DNA from: Aureibacter tunicatorum
GTDB lineage: Bacteria; Bacteroidota; Bacteroidia; Cytophagales; Cyclobacteriaceae
Direction of reading: 5' to 3'
NCBI RefSeq assembly: GCF_036492635.1
Contig: NZ_AP025305.1
Span: forward strand, 2,294,001-2,358,000
Length of the DNA stretch: 64,000 bases
Each line of letters starts with the position of its first letter. Within the stretch, counting starts at the first letter, position 1. Below the pieces are notes generated by a model. The model was not told the origin of the DNA, made no database searches, and saw nothing but the letters and a program-made list of their open reading frames with translations. The position numbers and the translations under genes are program-made. Below, in pieces: positions 1-7,607 of the stretch.

Positions 1-1422
1 GTTCACAAAAAGGTTATAGGACTTTTTGTAAGCTTCCACACACTTTCTATGATAGCTCGGATCAATGCCGAACTCTTTCACTTGCTGAGGCGAAAGTCTT
101 GCAACTCCCAATTGAACAGGCTTTGTCTTGTTGTAAGTGATGAAGGTCAGCACGCCTTTTCTGGCAAGTGCTGTGAGCGGATTGAATTTCATCAAGAACT
201 TGCCCACCTCTTTGATGCCTTTCCAAACAAAATTGCCGACTTTCTTTACGCCTTTCCAGACTCTGCCGCCCAGCTCTTTGGTTGATTTCCAGACTCTTTT
301 TGCTGTTGTAGCTACTTTTCTAGTGACATTTCGAATGCCTCTGCCGACTGACTTAGCGGCCTTTTTCACGCCTTTCCAAACTTTCTTGAATGGTCGGCTG
401 ATTTTCTTAAACGCTTTTTTGAACCAACCGTCCAAGCCGTTGAGCCCTTCAAGCTCCGAGTAATCAGATCTTTGCGGAAGATCGGCAAGCGTTTCAATCG
501 CTCGCTCTCTTTCTTTGGGATTATCCCAAACCGAAAGCACGTAGTTTACTTCCGTGAGGATATTGCCGCCATACTCTCCAAATACACTTGGATTGACAAC
601 AAGCTTGTTTCTGGTGTTGATCAAATGCCCTTTGATGCCATTCCAAAAGCCATTGTAAGCCTGTGATGGCGTAAGCTCTCCGGTGCCGTTCAATCCCGAA
701 AGCGTGTCAATGTCGATAAGCCCAAACTCTTCGCCCCAATCGGTACCGCCTCCGATATTGCCCAAAAATTCAATGCCTTTCAGTGCTTCTTCTCCTTCAA
801 ACTCAGAAAGGATCATGCTGTCGTCCTCTTGATCGGAAAGATTTTCGGCTAAATCCAAGCCGTTTAATAATTCTATTTGCATAATGTCTTTGTCATATAC
901 TTCACTGTATGGGACCTCGTAGTCAAAATCATCGACCACGCAATCCATCGTATAATATTCCTTTCCGTCCTCTGAGTAAGCTATGGGGTACACATGCTGG
1001 AATTTATCTTTGCCATTGTACTTGGTCATTCGATAAGAGTGCTTGATGCCTAGATTCATCAGCAAACAGCTAATGAAAATGGTGTAATCGTCGCAGTCCA
1101 CGCCTTCCGCTCGCTTGTCCCAGATTCTTTGGGGAGTGTGCAATTGCTCTTTGAGCGGATGATCTTCCGTGTATTGAATGTGATGGTATACAAAATTCCA
1201 GATATTTCTGCAGGTCTGCTTTACGTTTAATCCTTTAAGCCTTGCGGCAAGCAAAATCAACGCTTCTCGATGCTCTTTGGCGACCTTTTCAATGTGCATG
1301 AGCGTTTTGAACACATCGCCTTTTTCTTCAAGAGTTATCGTGCTTCTTTGCAGATTGGTCGAGTCAATGAGGTGATTGTATTCGCCTCCGGACTTGATTT
1401 GCCGTTTAGCCTTGGCCTGCAT
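1..1422 (-). CDS. Transglutaminase-fold protein with basic C-terminal region (3' end outside window)
   Basis: The frame is open from an ATG at 1422 to the left edge (474 codons), so the C-terminus is missing. Residues about 65-165 look like a transglutaminase/cysteine-protease fold: Cys110 in the VDCDDYT motif, His143 in FQHVYPI and Asp160 in YYTMD could form the catalytic triad. Residues about 330-412 are rich in Lys/Arg and repeat a short amphipathic unit (VWKGVKK, VWKSTKE, VWKGVKK, VWKGIKE). No signal peptide is seen. The start overlaps the end of the upstream gene by 17 bp, so the two are probably co-translated. Proteins with this CDDYT core occur in phage-like and contractile-tail gene groups of Bacteroidota, but that link is from family knowledge, not shown here. 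The biochemical role is unknown. Confidence 0.75.
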   Translation of the reverse strand, partial: MQAKAKRQIKSGGEYNHLIDSTNLQRSTITLEEKGDVFKTLMHIEKVAKEHREALILLAARLKGLNVKQTCRNIWNFVYHHIQYTEDHPLKEQLHTPQRIWDKRAEGVDCDDYTIFISCLLMNLGIKHSYRMTKYNGKDKFQHVYPIAYSEDGKEYYTMDCVVDDFDYEVPYSEVYDKDIMQIELLNGLDLAENLSDQEDDSMILSEFEGEEALKGIEFLGNIGGGTDWGEEFGLIDIDTLSGLNGTGELTPSQAYNGFWNGIKGHLINTRNKLVVNPSVFGEYGGNILTEVNYVLSVWDNPKERERAIETLADLPQRSDYSELEGLNGLDGWFKKAFKKISRPFKKVWKGVKKAAKSVGRGIRNVTRKVATTAKRVWKSTKELGGRVWKGVKKVGNFVWKGIKEVGKFLMKFNPLTALARKGVLTFITYNKTKPVQLGVARLSPQQVKEFGIDPSYHRKCVEAYKKSYNLFVN

Positions 1423-1924
1423 TCAATAGTCCAGCAAAGTTGAAAATGTTGCCAAGATTGATCGGAAGTATTTCTACTATGGGGGGGGTGTCAAACCCGT
1501 TGATCTTGGGGACAGCCGTAATTTTAAGTTGCTTCGTTTTGAGCAAATGGCTGATATTCGAAGCTCCTGAGAGCAGCGGAATGCTAAAGGTCAACTGCTT
1601 CACACTTTTTTGATTCGGCGCTAGGATTTGATGTTCTGGCTGGGGCATAGTGCTTGCGATTTGCACGCTTGCGCCTGTGGAGTCGATGGCATGCACCGTA
1701 GCGAAAATACTGTCAATGCGCAGTTGTCCAGCTCCGTTATTGTTGAATCGAATGTCAACAGGCAGGTGCATGTGTCCAGCATCAAAACTAGGTTTGCCAA
1801 TCGAACCAATCGAGACCATTAACTTGTCCTTGGTCTCTTTAAGGTCGATGCCTTTGGCCGATAGCGATAAAATGCCAATCGCTGAAAATAATAAGAGAAA
1901 TGCTTTCATAGGGTGTGATTTCAT
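1406..1924 (-). CDS. Small exported protein, possible LEA2-like beta-sandwich
   Basis: The protein begins with a hydrophobic signal sequence (MKAFLLLFSAIGILSLSAKG), preceded by MKSHP if the ATG at 1924 is used; the ATG at 1909 is an equally good start and an upstream one at 1975 is unlikely. The remaining ~145 residues alternate polar and hydrophobic positions, with a segment (LPVDIRFNNNGAGQLRIDSI) that resembles the start of a late-embryogenesis-abundant type 2 beta-sandwich; this is inference from pattern only. It has no enzyme motif. The stop codon lies inside the next gene (17-bp overlap), so it is probably expressed together with the transglutaminase-fold protein. Confidence 0.65.
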   Translation of the reverse strand: MKSHPMKAFLLLFSAIGILSLSAKGIDLKETKDKLMVSIGSIGKPSFDAGHMHLPVDIRFNNNGAGQLRIDSIFATVHAIDSTGASVQIASTMPQPEHQILAPNQKSVKQLTFSIPLLSGASNISHLLKTKQLKITAVPKINGFDTPPIVEILPINLGNIFNFAGLLNAGQG

Positions 1925-2089
1925 GATTCTTGCGTTAGAATGATGATACAAGAATAGGAAAGTCACAAGTGTCACGATGTGGTTACTCGTGTTTATATCA
2001 AATTTTTCAATTTTAAGCTTTACTTTGAAAAATTGCGATTGAATATAAGAGATGTATTATATTGTATATGTACCAAATGATTATTTCAT

Positions 2090-2239
2090 ATGACTTTTAT
2101 CACTCGGAAAGAGCTTGCTGTAAAATATGACATACACCCTCAAACTTTGGCTAATTACCTAAAACGAATAGGGATCATGCACAAGTTTAGATTGTCTCCA
2201 AAGGAGGTGAAGCAGTTTGAGGAGCATTATGATTATTGA
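2090..2239 (+). CDS. Tiny helix-turn-helix-like protein (49 aa)
   Basis: A short ORF starting at ATG 2090. It reads like a single DNA-binding helix-turn-helix: a TRKELAVKYDIHPQTLANYL segment followed by a short wing-like part rich in Lys/Glu. Similar one-domain proteins act as excisionases or repressors of mobile elements, but the assignment rests on pattern only. It stands alone on the plus strand, about 600 bp before the cassette array. It may be a remnant of a larger mobile-element regulator. Confidence 0.45.
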   Translation: MTFITRKELAVKYDIHPQTLANYLKRIGIMHKFRLSPKEVKQFEEHYDY

Positions 2240-2282
2240 ATTGTTCTTTGTTTAAATAAGTCAAATATTATCAATAAAACAC

Positions 2283-2326
2283 AAACTTCCGTATACAGGT
2301 CTTATAAGAGAAATAAACGGAAGTTT
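2283..2326. repeat. 10-bp perfect inverted repeat
   Basis: AAACTTCCGT (2283-2292) is repeated in inverted form at 2317-2326 with a 24-bp spacer. There is no T-run after it, so it is not a typical terminator. It lies just after the tiny helix-turn-helix ORF and could be a binding site or a leftover recombination site. Confidence 0.5.
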
Positions 2327-2646
2327 ATGGTCAAAATAGATTGCATGTCGTGTAATAATATAATTTAATATCGATTTGATAGTTATAAAACTTCATCTAT
2401 AACCTCAAACGAAGAGAAGTCAGCTTTTTTACTTGAGAATTTTACAAAAAACATTCTTTTCTACTCATCTAGCTGAAAAAGACATGAATCTACGATACAC
2501 TCAACATATAATAAAAAATCAAAGCCCAAAAACCACAGAAGTATATATACATATTACTGATTTGAATTTATCAAATAAAAAAATTCGCTGAACACACTTG
2601 AAATGCTACTTTTTTTATTTAATTTTTCACTTGAAATAATTTTTAT

Positions 2647-2712
2647 GCCTAATAAATGAAGTCCGCACATAGTGAAAATAAACGGAATTCGTGTTATTGA
2701 GGTGTTATAGCC
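2647..2712 (+). repeat. Degenerate attC-like site (attC0), left border of cassette array
   Basis: The arms around 2647-2664 and 2682-2701 form an imperfect hairpin; the right arm has extra bases relative to the left, as attC sites do. It ends in a core G/TTATAGCC (G at 2704). The bases after the G start cassette 1 and are exactly complementary to the left core of attC1 at 4860-4869. The left core of this site itself is not recognisable, so it may be decayed or may be an attachment site of another type. Confidence 0.55.
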
Positions 2713-2772
2713 AATTAAAAAATATCGCATCAAATACTTGGTGAATTCATAAAAATAGTTTTATTGTCATCT

Positions 2773-4062
2773 ATGACGAAAAATGTTGAAAATATTAGAC
2801 CAAAAGTAATAGACTTGTTTGCAGGTGCAGGTGGATTAAGCCTTGGTTTTGAGCAAGCTGGTTTTGATATTATATGTGCTGTTGAGATTGATCCAGTTCA
2901 TGCTTCGATTCACGAATATAATTTCCCTTACACCAATGTGATAGCAAAGCCAATTCAACAGGTTAACGGTGATTTAATTAGGAATAAGTGTGGGTTAAAA
3001 CCCGATGATGAAATAGAAGTATTAGTTGGAGGTGCTCCATGTCAAGGATTTTCACTTATTGGACAAAGAGCATTAGATGACCCTAGAAACTCCTTAGTTA
3101 AGGATTATATCCGATTAATTAAAGAACTTCGACCAAAATACTTTTTATTCGAGAATGTTAAAGGCTTAACTATTGGAAAACATAAAAAGTTTCTAGATGA
3201 AATTGTCGCGGACATTAAAGAACTTGGATATGCAATAAACTTACCCTGGAAAGTACTAAATGCTAAAGATTTTGGGGTCCCACAAAGTAGAGAAAGACTT
3301 TTTCTATTAGGTTCCAGAGATGATTGCAGGTTACCTCAATACCCAGCAAAACTTAATAAAATAATTACCTGTAAGGAGGCTTTAGATGACTTGCCAGATG
3401 CAGAAAGTTTTATCGAGTTGCTTGAAGATGATTGCATTGAGACTAAATATGTAAAAAAAGCACATGGGTATTCTGCTCAATTGAGGTGTACCAATAAAGC
3501 AACTTGGAAGTATGGTTATCAAAGAAAGTGGAATTCAAAAATTATTACAAGCAGTAGAAGAACTAATCATTCTGATATTTCAAGAAGTAGATTTTCAAAC
3601 ACCCTTCAAGGAGCAGTTGAGCCAATATCAAGATTTTTCAAATTACCTGAAAATGGAGTTTCAAATACTTTAAGAGCTGGAACTGATTCATCAAGAGGTG
3701 CATTTACAAGCCCTAGACCAATTCATTATAAATACTCTAGATGCATTACGGTGCGAGAAATGGCAAGACTTCATGGGTTTCCTGATTGGTTTCGTTTTAA
3801 TTCCACGAAATGGCATGGTGCAAGGCAAATCGGAAATTCAGTACCACCTCCATTAGCTTTTAGTTTAGCCTGTGAGATAATGATGGTACTTCCACACATA
3901 CCTTTTCAGCCAAAGAATAAAATTAAGCTTGGAAAAACTGAATTAATCTATGCAGATATCACGACAGCTTCATTGTATTGGGGGGTTGACAATCCTATTG
4001 GTAAACGGGATAGGAAAAGTGGTATTAAAAAAAGAAAGCAAATTGAAATAGAAACAATATAG
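2773..4062 (+). CDS. DNA (cytosine-5-)-methyltransferase of a type II restriction-modification system
   Basis: Transfers a methyl group from SAM to C5 of a cytosine in a short target site, protecting host DNA. All main motifs are in order: SAM-binding DLFAGAGGLSLGFEQAG (14-30), the catalytic GAPCQGFS with Cys91, FENV (127-130), GVPQSRERLF (~170-179), a variable target-recognition stretch, and RQIGNSVPP near the C-terminus. Length (429 aa) fits the family. I chose ATG 2773; an in-frame TTG at 2764 is possible. The gene is the first in cassette 1 and its stop is one base before the start of the probable endonuclease, so the two are co-expressed. The target sequence cannot be read from the protein. 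Confidence 0.95.
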   Translation: MTKNVENIRPKVIDLFAGAGGLSLGFEQAGFDIICAVEIDPVHASIHEYNFPYTNVIAKPIQQVNGDLIRNKCGLKPDDEIEVLVGGAPCQGFSLIGQRALDDPRNSLVKDYIRLIKELRPKYFLFENVKGLTIGKHKKFLDEIVADIKELGYAINLPWKVLNAKDFGVPQSRERLFLLGSRDDCRLPQYPAKLNKIITCKEALDDLPDAESFIELLEDDCIETKYVKKAHGYSAQLRCTNKATWKYGYQRKWNSKIITSSRRTNHSDISRSRFSNTLQGAVEPISRFFKLPENGVSNTLRAGTDSSRGAFTSPRPIHYKYSRCITVREMARLHGFPDWFRFNSTKWHGARQIGNSVPPPLAFSLACEIMMVLPHIPFQPKNKIKLGKTELIYADITTASLYWGVDNPIGKRDRKSGIKKRKQIEIETI

Positions 4063-4063
4063 A

Positions 4064-4858
4064 ATGGCTCAAAAACAGAATAGATATCAGTTATTAATTG
4101 AGGACATATTCTTTTCATCATATAAAAAAGGTGTTGAAGAAATTACGTTTCATAGAGATGACCTTATTAAGTCATCAAAAAAGCTTGGTATTAATTTGCC
4201 GAAAAATTTGGGTGATGTAATTTATGCTGTACGCTACAGAATACCGTTACCTCAATCAATATTAGATACGCAAACTAAAGGTCGAGAATGGATTATTGAA
4301 GGTAAAGGAAGAGCTAAATATTGCTTTAAACTAGTGAAAATAAATCGTATCCTTCCAAATTCAGAACTTGTAACTATAAAGATTCCAGATTCGACACCAG
4401 AAATAGTTACTCAATATTCACTCTCAGATGAACAGGCATTATTAGCAAAAATAAGGTATAACCGTCTTATTGATATATTTTTAAACATCACAACCTATTC
4501 ATTACAGAATCATTTAAGAACAACAGTACAGGAAGTTGGTCAGATAGAAATTGATGAAATTTATGTAGGAATTGATGATAATGGAAGGCATTTTGTCATT
4601 CCTGTTCAGGCAAAGGGAGGTAGTGATCAATTATCAGTTGTTCAGACTAGCCAAGATATAAAACTCTGTTCAGAGAAATATTCAGACTTAATATGTAGAG
4701 CCATTTCTGCCCAATTCATGGAAGATGACCTGATAGCTTTGTTTGAATTAACGATACAGGATAATCAGATTAAAGTTGCAAAAGAACGTCATTACAAACT
4801 TGTAACAAAGGATGAGATTGGTACAAATGACTTGGAGTTATACAAAACAATAGGCTAA
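4064..4858 (+). CDS. Probable type II restriction endonuclease, partner of the upstream methyltransferase
   Basis: A 264-aa protein directly after the methyltransferase (1-bp gap). No well-known family is obvious, but residues 161-186 have the layout of a PD-(D/E)xK nuclease core: acidic residues in IEIDEIYVGIDD (Asp/Glu 162-172) followed by a beta strand and VQAKGG, with Lys184 in the position of the family's lysine and Gln182 in place of the usual acidic residue. Position next to a methyltransferase in the same cassette makes a restriction role very likely. It would cut the sequence that the methyltransferase protects. Confidence 0.75.
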   Translation: MAQKQNRYQLLIEDIFFSSYKKGVEEITFHRDDLIKSSKKLGINLPKNLGDVIYAVRYRIPLPQSILDTQTKGREWIIEGKGRAKYCFKLVKINRILPNSELVTIKIPDSTPEIVTQYSLSDEQALLAKIRYNRLIDIFLNITTYSLQNHLRTTVQEVGQIEIDEIYVGIDDNGRHFVIPVQAKGGSDQLSVVQTSQDIKLCSEKYSDLICRAISAQFMEDDLIALFELTIQDNQIKVAKERHYKLVTKDEIGTNDLELYKTIG

Positions 4859-4859
4859 C

Positions 4860-4997
4860 TGGCTATAACAATGTGTCATACGTAATGGCAATGAAAGCAT
4901 TAAATATCAAGGTTTGAGGCTCGCATCAACACCATCTCGGTTTGATAGCGAGGAGCTCCGAAATCCGCCACTACGCATACACTCAACGTTAGCAGCA
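4860..4997 (+). repeat. attC-like recombination site closing cassette 1 (attC1)
   Basis: About 135 bp between the end of the endonuclease gene and the next gene. The ends pair as an imperfect hairpin: TACGTAATGGC on the left pairs with GCCACTACGCATA on the right. The left core TGGCTATAAC (4860-4869) is the exact reverse complement of the first bases of its own cassette (2704-2713), as in integron cassettes. The right core is G/TTAGCAGC at 4988. The loop between arms is variable and noncoding. Confidence 0.78.
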
Positions 4998-5008
4998 ACC
5001 ATAAAGAA

Positions 5009-6379
5009 ATGACAGAGCACGAAATTCAAAAATATATTTGGGAAAACAAGGATGAGTGGGAAGACTTAATAATAGAATATGAATTCCCAGAGGAATATCG
5101 CTTTAATGAAAATGAAGAATCGATATATTCACTAACTCCCGATAAACTAATTTATAATGAATTATTAAAACGACTAAAAAAGACTTATGATAGCCTATAT
5201 GGTTTAAGATTATTTGGCTGTGAAGTTCCCTTAAAAAAAGATGGTGATAGTACAATTAGAGCTGACTTAATGGGGGTAATAGAAGGAAACTCTGGAATAG
5301 CTTTAATTGAACTTAAAAAAAGTGCTCAAACAGAAAGACAGGCATATACAGAACTTCTCGCATATGCCTCACATCTTCATAGTATTTTCCCTACTTTTAG
5401 TAAGGATGATATTACGTTTGTACTAATATCCCCAATGGAAGAAAGAATTGTCCGTGAAGCCACAATTTTCAGCTTTTTGTTTGATGAGAAACCTGTATTT
5501 GCATATATCCCTACTTGGACTGATAATGACGTTAAGACATTAAAATTGACACCATGGATTCCAACAGAAGAAGATATAATTCATGTAACTCAAAGTATTT
5601 TTTCACAAAAGAATTTTGAAATATTTAAAGTAACATGGGACAAAATTGATGACTGGAATGCAGAAAAGGGAGAAAATCCTTCTGAATACATGATTGAAAG
5701 GATGAATAGCATTACATCATATGCTGCACAGTTAATGGAGTCTAAAGGTGTACATGGTTTTGTATACACCTCTCAAGCATATCCAGAATTACCATTTCTT
5801 CCGAATGCATTAATTGTTGCTGGAATTAATCCATTCAAAATCGCAAAAGACAATTACTTAATTAAAGAAGGTCTAAGTCCTTATAAATTAGATAGTGTAT
5901 CTGACGACTCTATTAACATTCTTCAAATTATACCTGAATTAGCAAATAAGGCAAAAAAAGTAAATGAAGAAAACTGTTATTTATATGATTTAATTACAAC
6001 CTGGACAAACACAATTACAGGTATTGCTTTTGAGACTGTTAATTTGATGACAAGTAATGATGATAACCAAAACTTTGAGAAAGGTTGGGGTGGAATGACA
6101 TGGGAGCAATACCAAACTAAAATGCTTGAAGACGCACTTTGCTTTAATTTTAATGTAAGAGCAACAGGTTTGATTAGAAAGTTATTTGTCGATTATACAA
6201 GAGAAGATTATAAATACTTAACAAAATATGGATATGAAAATCATCCCTCATTAAGTCATGGAGATATTCCTACATTCATCGTAGATTACTTAAATGAACA
6301 ACATTATTTTAGGAATTTTTTACAACGATTATTTGACCCATATCATGAAATAAGAGATGATTTAGAAGATTACGAATAA
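5009..6379 (+). CDS. Unknown protein with PD-(D/E)xK-type nuclease signature (cassette 2)
   Basis: A 456-aa soluble protein I do not recognise as a named family. Residues 84-125 have a nuclease-like core: RADL (Asp86), then a strand with the acidic-x-Lys pattern in ALIELKKS (Glu101, Lys103), then a helix with Gln111 in TERQAYTELLAYASHL. This arrangement is seen in PD-(D/E)xK enzymes that trim or recognise DNA, including restriction and anti-phage nucleases. The rest (130-456) has no clear motif. It is the only gene of cassette 2, starts about 20 bp after attC1 and ends just before attC2. Being next to a restriction-modification cassette suggests a defence role; this is inference. Confidence 0.6.
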   Translation: MTEHEIQKYIWENKDEWEDLIIEYEFPEEYRFNENEESIYSLTPDKLIYNELLKRLKKTYDSLYGLRLFGCEVPLKKDGDSTIRADLMGVIEGNSGIALIELKKSAQTERQAYTELLAYASHLHSIFPTFSKDDITFVLISPMEERIVREATIFSFLFDEKPVFAYIPTWTDNDVKTLKLTPWIPTEEDIIHVTQSIFSQKNFEIFKVTWDKIDDWNAEKGENPSEYMIERMNSITSYAAQLMESKGVHGFVYTSQAYPELPFLPNALIVAGINPFKIAKDNYLIKEGLSPYKLDSVSDDSINILQIIPELANKAKKVNEENCYLYDLITTWTNTITGIAFETVNLMTSNDDNQNFEKGWGGMTWEQYQTKMLEDALCFNFNVRATGLIRKLFVDYTREDYKYLTKYGYENHPSLSHGDIPTFIVDYLNEQHYFRNFLQRLFDPYHEIRDDLEDYE

Positions 6380-6384
6380 AGGGC

Positions 6385-6523
6385 TGCTGCTAACACGCGG
6401 TCATAAAACATTGCGCGGATAGTGCTATCTTTAAACCTACTAACATTTAATCAACGGTTTAGCGGGCTGATAAGTTTGTGTTTCAAAGTGCGCAACGATT
6501 TTATACCGCCATCCGTTATGCTC
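6385..6523 (+). repeat. attC-like recombination site closing cassette 2 (attC2)
   Basis: The outer arms pair strongly: GCGGTCATAAAACATTGCGC on the left matches the complement of GCGCAACGATTTTATACCGC on the right, with one or two unpaired bases on one side, as expected of attC. The left core TGCTGCTAAC (6385-6394) is the exact reverse complement of the first bases of cassette 2 (4988-4997). The right core is G/TTATGCTC with G at 6515. Confidence 0.82.
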
Positions 6524-6530
6524 AATTGAA

Positions 6531-7208
6531 ATGAAAATGAATTACATGTACATATCGATTCTTCTAACTTTATTATCATGTAGAGGGGAAAAAGAAAAGA
6601 ATTTAAACTCAGGCATTCAAAACAAAGAAATTGAAATTGGACAAAAGTTAATAACTGAGATCAGTGAAGAAGAACGTAATTTTTGGGCATATGACACTTT
6701 ACTATTCAAGGAATATACTTCTTCCTACGGAAATAAAATTCAACTGAAAGGTAGTCAGTCACGAGACCTTTATAGAATTTCGACTAAATCAAAAAAAGGA
6801 TTTAATAAGAATTTTGATCTTACGAAAAACTCATATATAGCTAGTCATTCCTCTATTCTTTGGGATAATGATAACTACCTTTTTGTTAGATACGGTTGCG
6901 GTTCACCATGTTGGGGAGGTAAGATACTATCACTAAATAATAATCAAGGAACTAGAGATTATAAAATGTATCTATTTGTTGATAGCGTAAAAAATATAAT
7001 TGTTTATCCAGAAGATGGAGAGTATCTAGTTTTAGAAAATTTCGCAATCAATAAAAGAAGTAAAGTGAAATTTGAGTTCTGCCAAAAATCACCGACTATT
7101 TACAATTTAATTGATACAATTTATTCTACTTCCAATAAGTCTGTAACTGTGAAGTATATTTCAAATGATTGCGATAAAACAAAAATTAAGGATATCAATC
7201 TAAATTAA
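6531..7208 (+). CDS. Unknown lipoprotein (cassette 3)
   Basis: A 225-aa protein with a lipoprotein signal: short N-terminus, hydrophobic stretch and lipobox-like LLSC near residue 17, so it is probably anchored to a membrane after export. The mature part begins with a polar linker and has no motif I recognise; four Cys residues in mid and late positions (GCGSPC, FEFCQ, NDCDK) could form disulphides. It is the only gene of cassette 3 and starts 16 bp after the core of attC2, the spacing normal for cassette genes. Function unknown. Confidence 0.75.
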   Translation: MKMNYMYISILLTLLSCRGEKEKNLNSGIQNKEIEIGQKLITEISEEERNFWAYDTLLFKEYTSSYGNKIQLKGSQSRDLYRISTKSKKGFNKNFDLTKNSYIASHSSILWDNDNYLFVRYGCGSPCWGGKILSLNNNQGTRDYKMYLFVDSVKNIIVYPEDGEYLVLENFAINKRSKVKFEFCQKSPTIYNLIDTIYSTSNKSVTVKYISNDCDKTKIKDINLN

Positions 7209-7210
7209 AA

Positions 7211-7282
7211 GAGCATAACATGCGCTAAAAATGCATAGCTCACTACGTTCGCTCTGCCATTTTAGCGCCCTCGTTACAAAGC
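7211..7282 (+). repeat. attC-like recombination site closing cassette 3 (attC3)
   Basis: A compact 70-bp site. GCGCTAAAAATGC on the left pairs with GCCATTTTAGCGC on the right with an unpaired base. The left core GAGCATAAC (7211-7219) is the exact reverse complement of the start of cassette 3 (6515-6523). The right core is G/TTACAAAGC with G at 7273. No complementary core to TTACAAAGC is seen further on, so the array ends here. Confidence 0.8.
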
Positions 7283-7289
7283 ATTAAAC

Positions 7290-7343
7290 CTAATCTTCAT
7301 CGTTAAGATCAGGCGTAGAATTGATTACCACTTTTTCAGTCAT
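7290..7343 (-). CDS. 17-aa peptide ORF conserved in both module copies
   Basis: ATG 7343 to TAG 7290 encodes a peptide with the core KVVINSTPDLNDED. The other copy (51968-52021) encodes KVVINFIPDLNDED. In both, the start overlaps the stop of the preceding frame as ATGA, which suggests translational coupling. The 63-aa protein at 7874-8065 ends in a similar TINFIPDNEEE, so this tail may be a real short functional motif. It could also be the remnant of a longer gene. Confidence 0.4.
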   Translation of the reverse strand: MTEKVVINSTPDLNDED

Positions 7344-7506
7344 ATTTCTTTAAGGTTTTTAATTTGATCTTTTAGTCCTTTTCTATATTTCCATAGTTTG
7401 AAAAATCTAAAGCTAAACAAACAGACCAATCAAGGTCGATATACTTCAATTCCTCTCTTAACAGAGGAATAAAGCATAAAAGCATCAATATTAGTTAATT
7501 AACCAT
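7340..7506 (-). pseudogene. Broken copy of the 69-aa membrane protein gene
   Basis: The counterpart of the intact gene at 52018-52227. Here codon 4 is a stop (TAT changed to TAA) and a 43-bp deletion shifts the frame in the middle, joining at GCTTTAGA/TTTTTCAAA. The start codon and the last ~13 codons are still recognisable. Confidence 0.75.
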
Positions 7507-7607
7507 TTTTAGGGTTTCTACCTTATATTCATGCTTGGTTAAGGCTAAATCTATTCTGGCTGAAAAGTAGCCTTCGGGCTTGCTAGACGTTGTTTTTTTT
7601 GAATTTT

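Larger units (their letters stand above)
1976..2763. other. Mostly noncoding, AT-rich stretch before the cassette array
   Basis: This 790-bp stretch holds one 49-codon ORF (2090-2239), an inverted repeat (2283-2326) and the degenerate folded site that precedes the first cassette (2647-2712). I see nothing else coding in it. It separates the minus-strand genes at the left edge from the plus-strand cassette array. Confidence 0.6.

Noticed and set aside
155-297. Lys-rich repeats at the left edge as a tandem DNA repeat
   Set aside because: The repeats are visible at protein level only; the DNA has diverged and shows no exact tandem unit.
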